From contig RECI01000179.1 in assembly GCA_007694095.1 (NCBI GenBank), forward strand, positions 1-64,000: a stretch of 64,000 nt of DNA, written 5' to 3'. A program made the position numbers and the translations under genes. Of the stretch, positions 62,635 to 64,000 are shown in pieces (positions within the stretch are counted from its first letter, which is position 1; each line of letters begins with the position of its first letter). The stretch is from Balneolaceae bacterium (GTDB lineage Bacteria; Bacteroidota; Rhodothermia; Balneolales; Balneolaceae). The notes below the pieces were generated by a model, which was not told the origin of the DNA, did no database searches, and worked only from the letters and a program-made list of their open reading frames with translations.

Positions 62635-64000
62635 AAATATTCGAAAACATCACTTATTATCTTAGCGTTTATAAAGCATTCATTGGGAGAAGACTCTACC
62701 TGGTATTTGCACTTACTGCACTCGCCGCATTTACGGAAGCATTCGGTATAACACTCATCTTACCATTAATTGAAGCCGCTGAGGCCGGTGACGGAGGTTT
62801 TGACGGGGGTTCTTCTGCTGTCAGAGTTATCTATGGCATACTCGGTTTTCTCGGAATAGAAGGTTCGGTTGTAGGTATTTTGTTATTCATTGGTGTGGTG
62901 TTCATTGGAAAAGGTTTTCTGAAATTTGTGGAAGGGGGTTACACAAGTTTTCTGAGAGCACAGTTAATGCAGGAAATCAAAGCGAAAATGTTTCAGGCAT
63001 ATCAGAGCATGGATTACAGTTATTATGCTCACAATAATACCGGCCATTTTATAAATGTAATTAATGGCCAGGTGAATAACTTCATACGGTCGTTCGATAC
63101 GTTTACCCGTTTTCTCACGATGATTATCATCACCGTTTCATATCTCACTATCGCTTTTTTTCTCGCGTGGAATTTTGCCCTGATGGCAGTTGGGATAGGA
63201 TTTCTGCTACTTTTTCTATTCAAGTTTCTAAACTCGTATGTCCAGGAATTATCACGAAAAACTGCAACCGAAGAAGGTGAGCTCAACAAGTTTTTGGTGC
63301 AAACCATACAATCTTTCAAGTACCTGGCTTCAACAAATCAGCTGCAGCATTTGAGAAGCGGTGTAATGGCTAGTATTAAAAAACTTGCAGGCTATATGTT
63401 TCACCAGGGAACTGCCTCTGCTTTTACCGCGGCTATCAGGGAGCCTGTATCGGTAATTTTCCTTTTATTTGTCATTATTATCCAGGTAGCGGTTTTCGAC
63501 TCGCCTATCGCACCGATATTTGTTGCACTGCTTCTTTTCCACCGCGGTATGCAGCATATGATTGGAATTCAGGACGACTGGCAGCGAACCATGGAAAAAA
63601 TTGGATCACTCGAAATGGTTGTCGAAGAATTTGATATTCTTGAAAATAACAAGGAAAAAAGCGGAAAGATTATACTGCCTCCCTTCAGCGATTCGATTGT
63701 CTTGGAGAACGTATATTTTAAATATGGAAATAAGGAAGATGATGTTTTGAGAGATATCTCGATAGAAATTCCGGTGAACCAAATGATCGCGTTTGTAGGT
63801 GACTCAGGAGCCGGAAAATCTACGCTTATTGATATGCTAACGCTCCTGTTAAAACCCCAAAGAGGTAAAATTTATATTGATGGCGTTCAATCACATGAAG
63901 TGGATTTAGCTTCCTGGAGATCACAAATCGGGTATGTTTCCCAGGAAACGGTTGTTTTTGATGATACAATTGCCAACAATATCTGTTTGTGGAAGGGAGA
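62631..64000 (+). CDS. ABC exporter, membrane-ATPase fusion (PglK-like flippase), cut by window end
   Basis: An open frame runs from TTG 62631, which overlaps the stop of the Wzz gene (TTGA), to the end of the window: 456 codons with no stop. There are about six helices to residue 310. The ATPase part begins with VLENVYFKYGNKEDDVL, Walker A GDSGAGKST and the Q-loop VSQET; Walker B lies beyond the edge. It begins MKIFENITYYLSVYKAFIGR. Type IV ABC exporters like this flip lipid-linked oligosaccharides (PglK) or export polysaccharide; which of these is inferred from context. Confidence 0.9.
   Translation, partial: MKIFENITYYLSVYKAFIGRRLYLVFALTALAAFTEAFGITLILPLIEAAEAGDGGFDGGSSAVRVIYGILGFLGIEGSVVGILLFIGVVFIGKGFLKFVEGGYTSFLRAQLMQEIKAKMFQAYQSMDYSYYAHNNTGHFINVINGQVNNFIRSFDTFTRFLTMIIITVSYLTIAFFLAWNFALMAVGIGFLLLFLFKFLNSYVQELSRKTATEEGELNKFLVQTIQSFKYLASTNQLQHLRSGVMASIKKLAGYMFHQGTASAFTAAIREPVSVIFLLFVIIIQVAVFDSPIAPIFVALLLFHRGMQHMIGIQDDWQRTMEKIGSLEMVVEEFDILENNKEKSGKIILPPFSDSIVLENVYFKYGNKEDDVLRDISIEIPVNQMIAFVGDSGAGKSTLIDMLTLLLKPQRGKIYIDGVQSHEVDLASWRSQIGYVSQETVVFDDTIANNICLWKG

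Overview
The window reads as one contiguous bacterial chromosome segment, AT-rich by eye, with normal gene density and long non-coding mosaics between operons. Several things point to the Bacteroidota/Rhodothermota/Balneolota branch, and I favour a Balneolota-like marine or saline heterotroph. These are the many secreted and lipoprotein genes with weak Shine-Dalgarno sites, separate secD and secF, a class II DAHP synthase, a DUF6588-like outer-membrane protein and the style of the intergenic repeats. This placement is inference; no rRNA is present. I see no prophage, no complete insertion sequence and no CRISPR array.

Layout: (1) 1-4 kb holds a membrane-protein fragment, a YgjP-type metalloprotease, two envelope proteins and an SGNH hydrolase. 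(2) 4-10 kb, read leftward, holds secD-secF, a STAS protein, then purA with a RuBisCO-like protein and a cupin packed behind it; purA has a hairpin and T-tract directly before its start codon. (3) 10-18 kb holds a palindromic repeat, a secreted protein, uvrA, a DUF6152/DUF6644/amidohydrolase operon and class II DAHP synthase. (4) 18-28 kb is rich in proteostasis genes: Hsp20, HtrA/Deg protease, a CbpA-like J protein and ClpB, with an S1/P1 nuclease, a macrodomain protein and a small secreted protein that has repeated operator-like sites upstream. (5) 28-45 kb holds an unusual membrane alpha/beta hydrolase, small membrane proteins, an M29 peptidase with an ABC ATPase, a very acidic 665-residue protein beside an acyl-CoA carboxylase beta subunit, a CBS protein, RarA, an FMN reductase, a sensor kinase/regulator pair and an M1 peptidase. 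(6) 45-51 kb holds small membrane proteins, a Rieske oxygenase with a sugar porter, an exostosin-like glycosyltransferase and tRNA-Leu(UAA). (7) 51-64 kb holds galE, an Hpt protein, a thioesterase and the start of a surface-polysaccharide locus. That locus contains a WecA/WbpL-type initiating transferase, two CapD/PglF-type enzymes, a UDP-HexNAc dehydrogenase, a UDP-glucuronate 4-epimerase-like protein, a Wzz-type chain-length protein and an ABC exporter cut by the window end.

The most interesting functional lead is the purA-RLP-cupin unit. A RuBisCO-like protein with a partner cupin resembles the pair known from Rhodospirillum rubrum, which turns methylthioadenosine-derived sugar phosphate into deoxyxylulose 5-phosphate and methanethiol. 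Linkage to purA would fit, because methylthioadenosine breakdown also releases adenine.

The most interesting non-coding content is a set of dispersed, nested, palindromic intergenic repeats, including a 41-bp element whose two copies show a compensatory base change in the outer stem. There are also two intrinsic-terminator-like hairpins with no obvious upstream gene, which could mark small RNAs or leader regulation, and four AAAG(C/G)GCTTT-like sites in one promoter region with a fifth elsewhere.
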